In this document: piece by piece, positions 17,959 through 27,624 of the stretch
Layout: each line of letters starts with the position of its first letter
Position numbering within the stretch: the stretch's first letter is position 1
Assembly (NCBI RefSeq): GCF_002913715.1
Contig: NZ_PPCE01000009.1
Span: 620,001 to 684,000, forward strand
Source of the DNA: Campylobacter concisus
GTDB lineage: Bacteria; Campylobacterota; Campylobacteria; Campylobacterales; Campylobacteraceae
DNA length: 64,000 nt
Reading direction: 5' to 3'
The notes under the pieces: model-generated
Told to the model about the DNA's origin: nothing
The model's input: the letters and a program-made list of their open reading frames with translations, nothing else
Databases searched by the model: none
Translations under genes and position numbers: made by a program

Positions 17959-18885
17959 ATGAGAGGCTATAAAATTTTCTCAGGAACGGCTAATATTGAG
18001 CTTTCAAAGAAAATTTCGCAATATCTTTCACTTCCTCTTAGCGAGGCAAGCATAAAAAGATTTAGCGATGGAGAGATCAGCGTGCAAATCGGCGAGAGCG
18101 TGCGCGGAAAAGATGTTTTTGTCATTCAGCCAACATGTGCACCGACAAATACAAATTTAATGGAGCTACTTATTTTAACTGACGCTTTAAGACGCAGTAG
18201 TGCAAGCTCTATAACAGCGATTGTGCCGTATTTCGGCTATGCTAGACAAGATAGAAAAGCAGCTCCTAGAGTACCGATCACTGCAAAACTAGTGGCAAAC
18301 ATGATGCAAACAGCAGGTATCGATAGGGTCGTCACCATGGATCTTCATGCAGGGCAAATTCAAGGATTTTTTGATATTCCGGTTGATAACCTTTATGGAA
18401 GTATTATTTTTAATGACTACGTAAGAGCTAAAAATTTACCAAATCCAATCGTTGCAAGCCCTGATGTAGGTGGCGTTGCTCGTGCTAGAGCCTTAGCTAA
18501 AAATCTAAATCTTGACATGGTTATCGTAGATAAGCGCCGCGAAAAAGCAAACGAGAGCGAAGTGATGAATATAATCGGCGACGTAAATGGTAAAGATGTG
18601 ATTTTAGTTGATGATATGATCGATACGGCTGGCACGATCGTAAAAGCAGCTGAAATTTTTAAAGAGCGTGGCGCAACTAGCGTTATGGCATTTTGCACGC
18701 ATCCAGTCCTTAGTGGGCCAGCTTACGATAGGCTAAGACTAGGCTTTTTGGATGAGTTGGTGGTAACAGATACGATCCCTCTAGCAGAGGAGCTACCTTG
18801 TATAAAAGTGCTAAGTGCTGCTTCTTTATTTGGCGAAGTGATACGCCGTGTATATCACAATGAAAGCGTAAATAGCTTATTTTAA
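17959..18885 (+). CDS. prs: Ribose-phosphate pyrophosphokinase
   Basis: Prs makes PRPP from ribose 5-phosphate and ATP for purine, pyrimidine, histidine and NAD synthesis. It has two phosphoribosyltransferase-fold halves; [20 protein letters not shown] is near the N-terminus, the flexible loop YARQDRK is near residue 95, [22 protein letters not shown] follows, and the PRPP loop is [13 protein letters not shown]. The length of 308 is normal. It has its own upstream region and ends convergently with tilS. Confidence 0.97.
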   Translation: MRGYKIFSGTANIELSKKISQYLSLPLSEASIKRFSDGEISVQIGESVRGKDVFVIQPTCAPTNTNLMELLILTDALRRSSASSITAIVPYFGYARQDRKAAPRVPITAKLVANMMQTAGIDRVVTMDLHAGQIQGFFDIPVDNLYGSIIFNDYVRAKNLPNPIVASPDVGGVARARALAKNLNLDMVIVDKRREKANESEVMNIIGDVNGKDVILVDDMIDTAGTIVKAAEIFKERGATSVMAFCTHPVLSGPAYDRLRLGFLDELVVTDTIPLAEELPCIKVLSAASLFGEVIRRVYHNESVNSLF

Positions 18886-18890
18886 TTGAT

Positions 18891-18929
18891 TTTGGCTTTT
18901 GTTTGGAAGTATTTTAGGTAAAAGCCAAA
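18891..18929 (+). terminator. Bidirectional hairpin between prs and tilS
   Basis: TTTGGCTTTT (18891-18900) pairs with AAAAGCCAAA (18920-18929) in the gap between the convergent genes prs and tilS. The stem gives a U-run when read on either strand, but the 19-base loop is long. Confidence 0.45.
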
Positions 18930-18933
18930 TCTT

Positions 18934-19923
18934 TCAATGCTTATTAGAATTTAATTTTGATAAATCAAAATTTATAGAAAAAAGATAGCCTCTATTTATA
19001 GCTGGAATTTTTAAAATTCTAGCCTTCTCTTTAAAAATTTTTGGCATTATTGTTTTACAAAATGGAGTTACTAGAAGGTAAGTATCTGCGTATCCGACAG
19101 CGATCTTACCACTTAGCACCACGCTTGTTTGCTTTGCTAAATTTGCACTTAGCTCATCTTTTTGAGCTTTACTTAGAAGTACGTTTAGCTCTTTTGCCGC
19201 CATATCAACGCCTCGTATCGCATTACTATCATTTTTTATGATAAAAATTTCATCACTTATTTTTGTGATATTTGGTATTAAAATTTGTCTATCGGCTTCT
19301 AAAAACTCAAAGCTTTTTTTTACGCCACTAAAATATCTATCCAAAAATGGCTCACTAAAATTTAGCCTCATGAAGCTTCTTTTTAACTCGCCTTTTAAAT
19401 TTGTCTCATCGATAAAATAGCGTAGATTTCTCTCATCAAGATAGTTTTGAAGCTCTTTTTTGCGTAAATTTAAAAGCGGCCTAACTAGCCAGAAGTGCTT
19501 TTTCTTTTCAAGCTCGCTCATGCCAAAGAGCTCTTTTAGCCCAGCACCCTTACTAAGCTGCATTAAAAACCACTCAAATTTATCGTCAAACTGATGCGCT
19601 AGGATCAAATTTTCATAGCCAAATTTTTGGCAAATTTCATCAAAAAACTCATATCTCGCCTCGCGCGCGTTTTTTTCAAAATTTGACTTATCTAAAAAAA
19701 TGCTTTTGGTATAAATTCTTTTACCAAATTTATCTGCGAGATCTTTTGCGCTTTCTATCTCACTTTTACTTTGCTCTCGAACATTGTAATCAACCATCGC
19801 TAGATCAAATTTGATCCCAGCTTCTTCTAAAATGTAAAAAAGTGCAGTGCTGTCGATGCCGTGCGAGAATGCAAGCAGGTTTGCACCTGAGCTTAGCTTT
19901 TCTCGCACATTTTGACTTATCAT
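18934..19923 (-). CDS. tilS: tRNA(Ile)-lysidine synthase
   Basis: TilS puts lysidine on C34 of tRNA-Ile(CAT) so that it reads AUA. The ATP-pyrophosphatase P-loop near residue 20 reads [14 protein letters not shown], with His where most members have the second Gly of SGGxDS. Further along is [14 protein letters not shown], equivalent to the usual HHxDDQxET block, here without the Thr. The length of 329 is a short-type TilS with only a reduced C-terminal region. It overlaps rimO by 4 bases (ATGA), so the two are probably co-transcribed. Family confidence is good; the motif changes deserve a check. Confidence 0.85.
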   Translation of the reverse strand: MISQNVREKLSSGANLLAFSHGIDSTALFYILEEAGIKFDLAMVDYNVREQSKSEIESAKDLADKFGKRIYTKSIFLDKSNFEKNAREARYEFFDEICQKFGYENLILAHQFDDKFEWFLMQLSKGAGLKELFGMSELEKKKHFWLVRPLLNLRKKELQNYLDERNLRYFIDETNLKGELKRSFMRLNFSEPFLDRYFSGVKKSFEFLEADRQILIPNITKISDEIFIIKNDSNAIRGVDMAAKELNVLLSKAQKDELSANLAKQTSVVLSGKIAVGYADTYLLVTPFCKTIMPKIFKEKARILKIPAINRGYLFSINFDLSKLNSNKH

Positions 19924-21230
19924 TTTGCTTTTTTGATGATTTTAGCGATCAGTTTTTGATCGACCACGTCGCTTGCTTCGCAAAGATAGAGCGAGCCGAT
20001 CTCAAGCTCTTTTAAGTCGCTTTCGTTGATTAAAATTTCGCCGTCTATATCTTTATCCCAGATATCTTTTTTGGCCGCGTAAAACATCTCTCCCTCGCTA
20101 CTTTCGCCCTCAAGAGAAGCATAAATTTGCTTACCAAGCTCTTTTTGCAAGCTCTCATTTATCGCTTTTTTAGTGATCTTTTCTATCTTATTTAGTCTTT
20201 TTGAGATGATTTTAGCTGGGATTTGCTCCATTTCAAAAGAGGCAGTGTCTTCTTCTTTCGAGTAGGCAAAGGCGGAAATTCTATCAAATTTAAACTCTTC
20301 TAAAAACTTGCAAAGCTCCTCAAAATCATCCTCGCTCTCGCCCGGGTGTCCCACGATGACACCAGTTCGTAAAAATGAATTCTCGGCATTTCTCATCAAA
20401 TTTAAAAGCTCTTTTATCTTTTTAGCACCGCTTCCACGCTTCATTATCTTTAGCATGTCTTCGCTGATGTGTTGGATGGGCATGTCGAAGTAGTTGTGAA
20501 AGACAGGCGAAGCGATGATACGTTCAATTAGCTCCTTGCTGGTCGTGCTTGGGTAGAGGTAAAGTATCCTAGCACTCCTTACGCCTTTTATCTTTTCTAT
20601 CTCATCTATTAAATTTATAAGCCCGTCGCTAATACCGTGATCGCGCATATATGAGCTTGAGTCTTGGGATAAAAAGCTAAAGTCGTAGTAGCCTTTTTTG
20701 ACTAGATTTTTGACCTCATTTATGATGTTTTCAAGCGAGCGCGATTTTAGCTTGCCTTTAAATGTCGGTATCGCGCAAAAGCTACACTTTTGGTTGCAGC
20801 CCTCTGAAATTTTGATGTAGGCGTGGTAGTTTGAGCCAGTTATCACACGCTCTTCATTTGCTTGCAGATAAGTTTGCGGACTAAATAAATTTTGCTTTTT
20901 CAAGATGATTTCATCTATCTTGTCGTAGTCGGCCACACCAGTAAAGAGATCAACTTCAGGCAGCTCTTTCATAAGCTCGTCTTTGTAGCGCTGCATAAGA
21001 CAGCCAGTCACTACCAGCAAAGAGCCATTTTTGCGGGCTTCGTGCATTTCAAGTATGGTTTGGATACTCTCTTCTTTGGCAGATTTTATAAAGCCGCAGG
21101 TATTTACGATGATGACGTCAGCATCGCTGATATCATCCGTGATATCGTAGTTTTGCAGTCTACCAAGCATGATCTCAGAATCAACTAAATTTTTGTTACA
21201 GCCAAGTGAAATTAAGTGAAGTTTTGGCAT
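19920..21230 (-). CDS. rimO: Ribosomal protein S12 methylthiotransferase
   Basis: RimO adds a methylthio group to an Asp of ribosomal protein S12. The order is UPF0004 domain ([15 protein letters not shown] at residue 9; [15 protein letters not shown]), the radical-SAM core with [11 protein letters not shown], and a C-terminal TRAM domain. The [11 protein letters not shown] start separates RimO from MiaB ([11 protein letters not shown]), which is also in this window. The length of 436 is normal. It lies between panC, 2 bases upstream, and tilS, in one minus-strand operon. Confidence 0.95.
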   Translation of the reverse strand: MPKLHLISLGCNKNLVDSEIMLGRLQNYDITDDISDADVIIVNTCGFIKSAKEESIQTILEMHEARKNGSLLVVTGCLMQRYKDELMKELPEVDLFTGVADYDKIDEIILKKQNLFSPQTYLQANEERVITGSNYHAYIKISEGCNQKCSFCAIPTFKGKLKSRSLENIINEVKNLVKKGYYDFSFLSQDSSSYMRDHGISDGLINLIDEIEKIKGVRSARILYLYPSTTSKELIERIIASPVFHNYFDMPIQHISEDMLKIMKRGSGAKKIKELLNLMRNAENSFLRTGVIVGHPGESEDDFEELCKFLEEFKFDRISAFAYSKEEDTASFEMEQIPAKIISKRLNKIEKITKKAINESLQKELGKQIYASLEGESSEGEMFYAAKKDIWDKDIDGEILINESDLKELEIGSLYLCEASDVVDQKLIAKIIKKAK

Positions 21231-21232
21231 TT

Positions 21233-22054
21233 TTAGATCCAGATGTTGTCTATTAGCCTAGTTTTACCAACGTAAGCTGCTACTAAAATGATGGTGTTAT
21301 TTTTTTCTATTTTGGAAATTTCATTTAAATTTCTATCCGTAATGGCGACATAATCAACCTTTAATGGCTCTAACACTTCAAGCATCTTTGTTTTGATCTC
21401 ACTTGTGTCTTCCTCGCCGTTTTGGATCAAATTTTGTGCTTTATTTAGCGATCTTGAAAGCCTTAGAGCATTACATTTATCTTCGTCGCAGATATAGACA
21501 TTTCTACTTGAAAGTGCAAGTCCGTCCGGCTCTCTAACGATATCGCAAGCTACTAGGCTGGTATTAAGAAAAAATGTCTTTATCATGTTTTGCACGATGA
21601 TTAATTGTTGTGTATCTTTTTTGCCCATGTAAACGCTATTTGCACGAGTTAGGCGAAATAGCTTGTTTAGCACCCTTAAGACGCCATCAAAGTGGCCTGG
21701 CCTAGTTTTGCCCTCTAAGATGGCTGAAAATTTTTTTGGAGCGACGATTAGAGGTTCATCTTCAAAGTAAAGTTCACCAGCATCTGGTATAAAAATAGCA
21801 CTAACGCCATTTTGCTCACAAATTTTAATGTCGTTTTGCTCGTTTCTTGGGTATTTGTCTAGATCTTCACCTGGTAAAAACTGAGTTGGATTAACGAATG
21901 TTGAGACGATACTTATCTCATTTTCGCTCACGCATTTTTTAATAAGGCTAACGTGTCCGTCATGAAGTGCGCCCATGGTCGGCACAAAACCGATCTTTGC
22001 GCTTGTGCTAGAGACGAAATTTTCAAGTTCTTTTATAGTTCTTATGATTTGCAT
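21233..22054 (-). CDS. panC: Pantothenate synthetase
   Basis: PanC condenses pantoate and beta-alanine using ATP, the last step to pantothenate and so coenzyme A. The adenylate-forming HIGH-type motif is in [16 protein letters not shown]; also visible are [18 protein letters not shown] and [15 protein letters not shown] and the KMSKS-like [10 protein letters not shown]. The length of 273 is typical. It is the first gene of the panC-rimO-tilS unit and is divergent from prfB across a 120-base gap. No panB or panD is in the window. Confidence 0.96.
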   Translation of the reverse strand: MQIIRTIKELENFVSSTSAKIGFVPTMGALHDGHVSLIKKCVSENEISIVSTFVNPTQFLPGEDLDKYPRNEQNDIKICEQNGVSAIFIPDAGELYFEDEPLIVAPKKFSAILEGKTRPGHFDGVLRVLNKLFRLTRANSVYMGKKDTQQLIIVQNMIKTFFLNTSLVACDIVREPDGLALSSRNVYICDEDKCNALRLSRSLNKAQNLIQNGEEDTSEIKTKMLEVLEPLKVDYVAITDRNLNEISKIEKNNTIILVAAYVGKTRLIDNIWI

Positions 22055-22174
22055 TTTGACTCTTTTTGTTTGAAATTTTAACTTGGCATTGTAACAAAAA
22101 AGGATTAAAAGGGCGTAAATTTAAAAATGTAAGCAACTTTTGGCTAAAATCGGCAAAAATTTTTGGAGAAAAAC

Positions 22175-23275
22175 TTGGATAGTTACGAATACAACGAGCT
22201 TTTAAAGAAGCTACAAACAAAAGTTGAAAACATAGGCTCTATCGTAAAGCCTGAAGAGATCAAGGCTAGACTAAAAGAGATCGAGGCTACTGAGCAAGAT
22301 CCTGATTTTTGGCAAGATATCGCAAGAGCTGGGGCGCTAAATAAAGAAAAGACAAAAATTTCAAATATGCTTGCAAAATTTAACGATGCCAACCAGGCAG
22401 TAAGTGATGCAAAGGAGCTCTTTGAGCTAGCAAATTCTGAAAATGACGAAGAGACTATAAATTCTCTCTTTGATGACGCTAAAAATTTAGATGAAAAGAT
22501 AGTAAATCTTGAAATTTCTATGCTTTTAAGTGGCGAAGATGATGGTAAAAATGCGATCGTATCGATCCATCCTGGAGCTGGTGGCACTGAGAGTAACGAC
22601 TGGGCGAGTATGCTTTATAGGATGTATCTTAGATTTTGCGAGCGCGAGGGTTTTAAGGTCGAGACTCTTGACTTTCAAGAGGGCGATGAGGCAGGGCTAA
22701 AGGACGTGAGCTTTATTGTAAAAGGTGAAAATGCTTATGGATATTTCAAAGCAGAAAATGGTATCCATAGGCTCGTTCGTACAAGCCCATTTGATAGTGC
22801 AGGGCGCCGTCATACAAGCTTTTCAAGTGTCATGGTAAGCCCTGAGATAGATGATGATATAGAGATCGAGATCGAAGAGAAAGATCTAAAGATAGATACT
22901 TATAGAGCTAGTGGCGCAGGCGGTCAGCACGTAAACAAGACTGAATCTGCCATCCGCATCACGCATATACCAACTGGCATCGTCGTGCAGTGCCAAAACG
23001 ACCGCAGTCAGCACAAAAATAGAGCTACAGCGATGAAAATGTTAAAATCACGCCTTTACGAGCTTGAGCTGATGAAGCAGCAAGAAGCGAGTAATAGCGT
23101 CGAAAAGAGTGAGATCGGCTGGGGGCATCAGATAAGATCATATGTGCTTTTCCCGTATCAGCAAGTAAAAGACAACCGCAGCGGCGAGGCATACTCACAA
23201 ACTGATGCGATACTTGATGGAGATATCAAAAAGATGATAGAAGGCGTCTTGATCGCTCAAAAGGCTGAGGCGTAG
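22175..23275 (+). CDS. prfB: Peptide chain release factor 2
   Basis: RF2 ends translation at UGA and UAA. The stop-codon recognition tripeptide SPF is present ([15 protein letters not shown]), and the catalytic GGQ is in [17 protein letters not shown]. The TTG at 22175 is chosen because GGAG ends 6 bases before it; the other TTG at 22163 overlaps that ribosome-binding site. The length is 366. The gene is one continuous frame, so the autoregulatory +1 frameshift of E. coli prfB is absent here. Confidence 0.95.
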   Translation: MDSYEYNELLKKLQTKVENIGSIVKPEEIKARLKEIEATEQDPDFWQDIARAGALNKEKTKISNMLAKFNDANQAVSDAKELFELANSENDEETINSLFDDAKNLDEKIVNLEISMLLSGEDDGKNAIVSIHPGAGGTESNDWASMLYRMYLRFCEREGFKVETLDFQEGDEAGLKDVSFIVKGENAYGYFKAENGIHRLVRTSPFDSAGRRHTSFSSVMVSPEIDDDIEIEIEEKDLKIDTYRASGAGGQHVNKTESAIRITHIPTGIVVQCQNDRSQHKNRATAMKMLKSRLYELELMKQQEASNSVEKSEIGWGHQIRSYVLFPYQQVKDNRSGEAYSQTDAILDGDIKKMIEGVLIAQKAEA

Positions 23276-23285
23276 TAAATTTATA

Positions 23286-23318
23286 AAAAGAGATGAGAAC
23301 TAAAATTTTATCTCTTTT
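23286..23318 (+). terminator. Hairpin after prfB, overlapping convergent gene end
   Basis: AAAAGAGAT (23286-23294) pairs with ATCTCTTTT (23310-23318) right after prfB. The right arm overlaps the last codons of the minus-strand Sel1-repeat gene, so it could serve both convergent genes. Confidence 0.5.
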
Positions 23319-23851
23319 AGCTTTGCACAAGCTTCTTCTTTGTCTTTAAAACAAGCCTCATCAAGATAAATTCTAGCTTTTTTATAGTCATTTTTGCCTA
23401 GATAGATAAGCCCTAGATCGTAGCTAGCCTCGCTTGAGCCAAGGCTTGTAGCTTTTTCATAAAAATATATCGCTTTTTCTAAATTTTTATTGACCCCAAG
23501 GCCGTATTCGTATATATATCCAGCACTTCTTAGTCCGTCTATGTTGCCGTATCTGCCAGCTGTCTCAAACCAAAAAAGTGCCCTTAAGATATCCTTGCTA
23601 AAGCCTTTGCCGTCACGAAAGCAAATGCCAGTTTGCTGCATGGCTAGAACATTTCCATCTTTTGCGTAGTCGTAAAATCTCTTGCAAGCTTTTGGATAGT
23701 TACCTTCATTGTATAGATATATAGCATCTGCTATTTGTTCGACCTCTGGATCAAGTGGTGGCTCGCTAAGGCCAAAATTTTGTGAAATTTGATCTAACGA
23801 ACATCCCCAAAATAGCAAAACACTAAACACAAAAATGATAAATTTTTTCAT
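23300..23851 (-). CDS. Sel1-repeat lipoprotein
   Basis: A 183-residue exported lipoprotein. The N-terminus MKKFIIFVFSVLLFWGCSL ends with a lipobox Cys at residue 17. About three to four Sel1-type repeats follow (for example AMQQTGICFRDGKGFSKDILRALFWFETAG and YIYEYGLGVNKNLEKAIYFYEKA), alpha-helical pairs used for protein contacts. It lacks the regular Cys pairs of Hcp proteins except near the end. Two other Sel1-repeat lipoproteins lie 2 kb away on the other strand. The partner is unknown. Confidence 0.75.
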   Translation of the reverse strand: MKKFIIFVFSVLLFWGCSLDQISQNFGLSEPPLDPEVEQIADAIYLYNEGNYPKACKRFYDYAKDGNVLAMQQTGICFRDGKGFSKDILRALFWFETAGRYGNIDGLRSAGYIYEYGLGVNKNLEKAIYFYEKATSLGSSEASYDLGLIYLGKNDYKKARIYLDEACFKDKEEACAKLKEIKF

Positions 23852-23893
23852 ATTTGTCCTTGAAAATTTAGGCGATTTTATCCAATTTTATCT

Positions 23894-23899
23894 TATAAT
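23894..23899 (+). promoter_or_regulatory. -10 box before the 106-residue gene
   Basis: TATAAT about 30 bases before the ATG at 23929, with AAGGA in between. It is the likely promoter for the run of four genes up to 26880. Confidence 0.55.
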
Positions 23900-23928
23900 G
23901 CCCGAAAATTTTAAGCAAAAGGAACGAT

Positions 23929-24249
23929 ATGGATCATAATGCACTTTTAATCCAGCTTGGCTATAACGTCAATGAAACGACCACTGCTCAAATGTGTAGA
24001 ATTTTAAACAATACTGATGGTCTTTTGCCAAAGAGCATAATTGAACTAAATGATCATTTAAAGCCACACCTTTGTTTTGTGGCGATGAGTGGAAGTGAAG
24101 ATAGACTAAAGATAAAAAATGTAGCTACCGTTAATGAAATAAAAGAGCGAGTTGATGAGATTATAAAAAACTGGGCTAATAAATATAAAATGGAGCTAAA
24201 AAAGATAAATGAAACAACTTACTATATAATGGGAAAGATAAGGGACTGA
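23929..24249 (+). CDS. Small cytoplasmic protein of unknown function
   Basis: I do not recognise this 106-residue protein. It has no signal or membrane segment, is mostly helical by composition, and contains a charged middle (SGSEDRLKIKNVATVNEIKERVDEIIKNW). AAGGA and a TATAAT box precede its ATG, so it looks like a real, expressed gene. It lies 2 bases before a flavin disulfide reductase and probably shares its transcript; a role linked to that enzyme is only inferred from position. Confidence 0.55.
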   Translation: MDHNALLIQLGYNVNETTTAQMCRILNNTDGLLPKSIIELNDHLKPHLCFVAMSGSEDRLKIKNVATVNEIKERVDEIIKNWANKYKMELKKINETTYYIMGKIRD

Positions 24250-24251
24250 AA

Positions 24252-25592
24252 ATGAAATATGATATTGTAATTATTGGTTTTGGAAAAGCTGGCAAAACGC
24301 TAGCGGTTAAAGCTGCCGCACTTGGCAAAAAAGTGGCTCTTGTAGAGAGATCGCCAAAGATGTATGGAGGCACTTGCATAAATGTTGGCTGCATACCAAC
24401 CAAACGTCTAATAACAGCCGCTAAAGAGGCAAAATTTGTAAATAATAGCGTTGAAAGCGAATATTACACGCTTAGTGTGGAAAATAAAAATAAACTAATT
24501 TCAGCTTTGAATGCTAAAAACTACGCAATGCTAAATGATAAAGAAAATATCGATGTGATCGACGGTGTTGGCTCATTTGCTAGTGAAAATAGCGTACTTG
24601 TAACAACGCCAAGTGGTGAGAAAAAGATAATAGAGGGCGATTTTATCATCATCAATAGTGGCTCAAAAGAGGCAGATACTCCTTTTGAAGTTGTAAGCTC
24701 AAATGTATTTTCAAGCCAAACTTTGCTTGATCTAAAAAATTTACCAAAGCATTTTGTCATTATCGGTAGCGGTTTTATCGGTATAGAGTTTGCATCAATG
24801 TTTGCAAATTTTGGCTCAAAAGTGACTATCGTAGGACGTTCAAAACTACTTAAAAACGAAGATGATGATATAGCCAATAGCGTAAAAGAAGCTCTTAGAG
24901 TCCAAGGTGTTGAAATTTTAGAGGGTTGCGAGATAGAGTGCATTAAAGAAAATATATTAAATTTCAAGCAAAATGGTGAGCAAAGATGCCTTAGAGCTGA
25001 TGCATTTTTGATCGCGCTTGGTAGAGTAGCAAATGTAGATGATTTAAATTTAAAAGCTGCTGGAGTTGAGCTAAATGAAAAAGGCTTTATCAAGACAAAT
25101 GAAAATCTTCAAACAAATGTGCCAAACGTCTATGCGGTAGGCGACGTGCGCGGCGGAGAGCTTTTTACTTATACGAGCTTGGATGATTTTAGGATAGTTT
25201 ATTCACAAATTTTTGGTGATAAAAAGAGAAATACTAAAAATAGAAGCATTCACGCAAATGTGCTATTTACTGATACTCCGCTAGCAAGAGTTGGAGTAAA
25301 TGCAAAAGAGGCTAGTAAATTTGGGCTAAATTTTAAAGAGCTAAAGCTTAGCATGGCAACAGTACCAGGTGCAAAAGTACTAAATCACGATGTAGGCATG
25401 CTAAAAGCTATCGTTGACGCGCAAAGTGGTGAAATTTTAGGAGCTAGCTTTCACTGCATCTATGCAAATGAGCTGATAAATGAAATCGCAATTGCGATGA
25501 ATTTAAAAGCAAATGCAAATTTCTTTAAAAATCAAATTTTCACTCATCCAAGTATCAGTGAAGCACTAAATGACTTATTTGGACAATTTTAA
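24252..25592 (+). CDS. FAD-dependent pyridine nucleotide-disulfide oxidoreductase (RclA-like)
   Basis: A 446-residue class I flavin disulfide reductase. The FAD loop is VIIGFGKAGKTLAVKAA, the redox pair is in GGTCINVGCIPTKRL (CxxxxC), the NAD(P) loop is FVIIGSGFIGIEFASMF, the second FAD motif is NVYAVGDVRGG, and the C-terminal dimer domain is present, with HPSISEAL at the end. Lipoamide dehydrogenase is unlikely because no 2-oxoacid complex genes are near and the sequence resembles the RclA/mercuric-reductase-like group, which handles reactive chlorine or metals. The natural substrate is unknown. It is followed by two Sel1-repeat lipoproteins in the same direction. Confidence 0.75.
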   Translation: MKYDIVIIGFGKAGKTLAVKAAALGKKVALVERSPKMYGGTCINVGCIPTKRLITAAKEAKFVNNSVESEYYTLSVENKNKLISALNAKNYAMLNDKENIDVIDGVGSFASENSVLVTTPSGEKKIIEGDFIIINSGSKEADTPFEVVSSNVFSSQTLLDLKNLPKHFVIIGSGFIGIEFASMFANFGSKVTIVGRSKLLKNEDDDIANSVKEALRVQGVEILEGCEIECIKENILNFKQNGEQRCLRADAFLIALGRVANVDDLNLKAAGVELNEKGFIKTNENLQTNVPNVYAVGDVRGGELFTYTSLDDFRIVYSQIFGDKKRNTKNRSIHANVLFTDTPLARVGVNAKEASKFGLNFKELKLSMATVPGAKVLNHDVGMLKAIVDAQSGEILGASFHCIYANELINEIAIAMNLKANANFFKNQIFTHPSISEALNDLFGQF

Positions 25593-25602
25593 AAGGAAAA
25601 GA

Positions 25603-26256
25603 ATGAAAAAATATTTATTGCTTTTATCGGCTTTATTTTTTACTGGCTGCTTAAACGTGATTGGTGTAGGACAAAAACAAGATGATTCGTGGCAGCAACC
25701 AAAGGATGAAAAAATAGTGCAAAATAAAGAGCAAATTTCAAGAAATGCGATCGAAATTTTAATACCAAAATGCGAAGAAGGCGATGCTGAAGCTTGCAAT
25801 GATTTGGGTGTAAATTATGAGCTTTTAAAAGAATATGAAAATGCTTTAACAAATTATAAAAAAGCTTGCGATGCTAAAGTACAAGTCGGTTGTGCAAATT
25901 TGGGCACTCTTTATGAGCTTGGACTCGGAGTTAAAAAAAATCCAAAAAAGGCAATTTCAATTTATAAAGAAAGTTGCAATGGCGGAGGCATGCAAGCTTG
26001 CTATCACTTAGGTAATGCTTATAGAAAAGGTGAGATCGTTAAGAGAGATTATTACTTAGCAATGCAAGCTTATACAAATGCATGCAATGCTGGCGATTTG
26101 CCAAGTTGTGCCAATATCGGAGCGATGTACGAGCTTGGTCTTGGTGTCAATAAAGACGAAAAAAGGGCTTATGGAATTTATAAAGTCGCTTGCTTTCGTG
26201 GGCTAAGTAAGGCATGCCCGCAGATGAAAAGACTAGGTACAAAGCTGGGAATATAA
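25603..26256 (+). CDS. Cysteine-rich Sel1-repeat lipoprotein (Hcp-like)
   Basis: A 217-residue lipoprotein with signal MKKYLLLLSALFFTGC (lipobox Cys at 16). Several Sel1 repeats each carry a Cys pair spaced as in Helicobacter cysteine-rich proteins (KACDAKVQVGCANLG, ESCNGGGMQACYHLG, NACNAGDLPSCANIG), which form disulfides that staple the helices. It is therefore expected to fold in the periplasm. AAAGGAAAAG lies before the ATG at 25603. It is adjacent to a second Hcp-like gene and to a disulfide reductase gene whose product is cytoplasmic. Confidence 0.78.
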   Translation: MKKYLLLLSALFFTGCLNVIGVGQKQDDSWQQPKDEKIVQNKEQISRNAIEILIPKCEEGDAEACNDLGVNYELLKEYENALTNYKKACDAKVQVGCANLGTLYELGLGVKKNPKKAISIYKESCNGGGMQACYHLGNAYRKGEIVKRDYYLAMQAYTNACNAGDLPSCANIGAMYELGLGVNKDEKRAYGIYKVACFRGLSKACPQMKRLGTKLGI

Positions 26257-26880
26257 GTGAAAAAGGTCTTAAATTTTAGTCTTATTTTGGCTATGGGCTT
26301 TATGCTTAGTGGTTGCTGGTCGTGGCAAAAGATGGTGAGCTTTGGTTTTTGGCAAAGTGATGAAGAGGCTAGAGCAGAGCGTATTGAGCTTGAAAAAGAG
26401 AAGATGATGCAAAACTGTGAGGGTGGAAATAGCATCGACTGCAACAATTTAGCTGTAAATTTTAGTAATGAAAAAGACTTTGTAAAGGCAAAAGGCTACT
26501 ACGAAAAAGCTTGTAATGCTGGGCTTGCGACGGCTTGTTCAAATTTAGGTCAAATTTATGAGCAAGGGCTTATTGATGAGCAAAAAGATATCCAAAAAGC
26601 TCTAAAGCTTTATAAACTAGCTTGTGATAGCGGCGATGGCGTTGGCTGCTACAACGAGGCAATGGGGCTAAAGTCTTACATCGAAAGCGAAAATTTAAAA
26701 ACTCATAAGATAGATAGAAACAAGGCTGAGGCTAGAGTTTTAAAGCTTTTGGCAAAGAGTTGCGAACTTGAGTATGCTCAGTCGTGCTTTTTGCTTGCAA
26801 AGCTAAGCGGCAATGAAGCAAAGGCAGACGCACTTTACAAAAGAGCCTGCCAACTTGGCAAATGTGTGGATAAAAAGTAA
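26257..26880 (+). CDS. Second cysteine-rich Sel1-repeat lipoprotein
   Basis: A 207-residue lipoprotein with signal KKVLNFSLILAMGFMLSGC. It has the same Cys-paired Sel1 pattern as the preceding gene (NCEGGNSIDCNNLAVNF, KACNAGLATACSNLGQIYEQGL, LACDSGDGVGCYNEAMG) but a more divergent C-terminus ending in CVDKK. It starts at GTG directly after the stop of the previous gene, so the two are coupled and probably arose by duplication. The function is unknown. The decayed dehydratase pseudogene follows on the other strand. Confidence 0.75.
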   Translation: MKKVLNFSLILAMGFMLSGCWSWQKMVSFGFWQSDEEARAERIELEKEKMMQNCEGGNSIDCNNLAVNFSNEKDFVKAKGYYEKACNAGLATACSNLGQIYEQGLIDEQKDIQKALKLYKLACDSGDGVGCYNEAMGLKSYIESENLKTHKIDRNKAEARVLKLLAKSCELEYAQSCFLLAKLSGNEAKADALYKRACQLGKCVDKK

Positions 26881-26957
26881 TACTAGTCAAAATACTGTTC
26901 TAAAAATTCGTAATAAATCAACAAAGGCTCTTCTTGAGTCTTTTAAAATTTGATGTT

Positions 26958-27533
26958 TTATTCGAGAAATTCTAAAAATGCCTTCAAATGTATGCAAATC
27001 CGGACAACATCTTGTTTTTTTTGGGGGGGGTAGTCAGTCCTCAATGCTCATATAGCTTGCACCAGCTTCTTTGCTAGCTTCTTTTATCTTGTTTGTTTCT
27101 ATTGTATAAGTGTGACAGCCACTTAAAACGATATCTGTTGCACCATCTGCTTTATATTCATCTACAAATTTTTAATAGCATCAGATATTGCGTCGTTTTT
27201 GTACATTACTGAAGAGAGGCGTCTTTATGTAACGTTTGGCGATATTTTCTACAAGGTCGCCTTGTGTACTCATATTATTTTTAAATTTTTAGTTCCTGTA
27301 CGGTTTTCAAAAACTACTACATCCGCTTCTACACTTGCTCTTCTATATCCAGTAGCTACGATTGAAGCATATTGATAGCCTTTTTTGTTCTAAAATTTCT
27401 TTTATATCGTGTACTATTTTTATGGCACTAAAACTACTTGATAACAAAAAAATAGATCACAAAAATTATCTTGATTATCTAGTATTGCTACTTTTGTAGA
27501 TGTTGAGCTTATATCAATACCGATGAAATACAT
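26958..27533 (-). pseudogene. Decayed 2-hydroxyacyl-CoA dehydratase activase/dehydratase fusion relic
   Basis: Reading the minus strand from 27533, the first frame gives YFIGIDISSTSTKVAILD, the start of an ASKHA-type activase. After a frameshift comes SSFSAIKIVHDIKEIL, then after another YASIVATGYRRASVEADVV. That last piece continues as VVFENRTGTKNL, which belongs to the C-terminal part of the dehydratase subunit. Further frames give GDLVENIAKRYIKTPLF, NDAISDAIKNL, DEYKADGATDIVLSGCHTY with MSIED, and finally AFLEFLE before a stop at 26958. At least five frame changes and a deletion joining two genes are visible. A T8G8 tract (27015-27030) lies in its 3' part. No functional product is possible. 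This accounts for most of the 744-base gap between genes. Confidence 0.8.
27015..27030 (+). repeat. Homopolymer pair T8G8
   Basis: Eight T residues (27015-27022) run directly into eight G residues (27023-27030). Long G tracts mark phase-variable genes in Campylobacter, but this one lies in a pseudogene that has other frameshifts. Confidence 0.8.
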
Positions 27534-27624
27534 AAATTTATGTCTATAAAAATATGATTTCTGTAACTAAGGACTTGAGAGAAATATTATATATCTGTAG
27601 CTTTTTTAAATAAAATCTAAAAAT

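Noticed and set aside
22163-23275. Programmed frameshift in prfB
   Set aside because: The gene is one uninterrupted frame including SPF and GGQ; no in-frame UGA near the start.
24521-25093. Minus-strand 190-residue frame inside the flavin reductase gene
   Set aside because: Ser/Phe/Lys-rich shadow of a clear oxidoreductase on the other strand.
27015-27030. G8 tract as an active phase-variation switch
   Set aside because: The surrounding gene has several other frameshifts and a deletion, so changing the tract length cannot restore a product.
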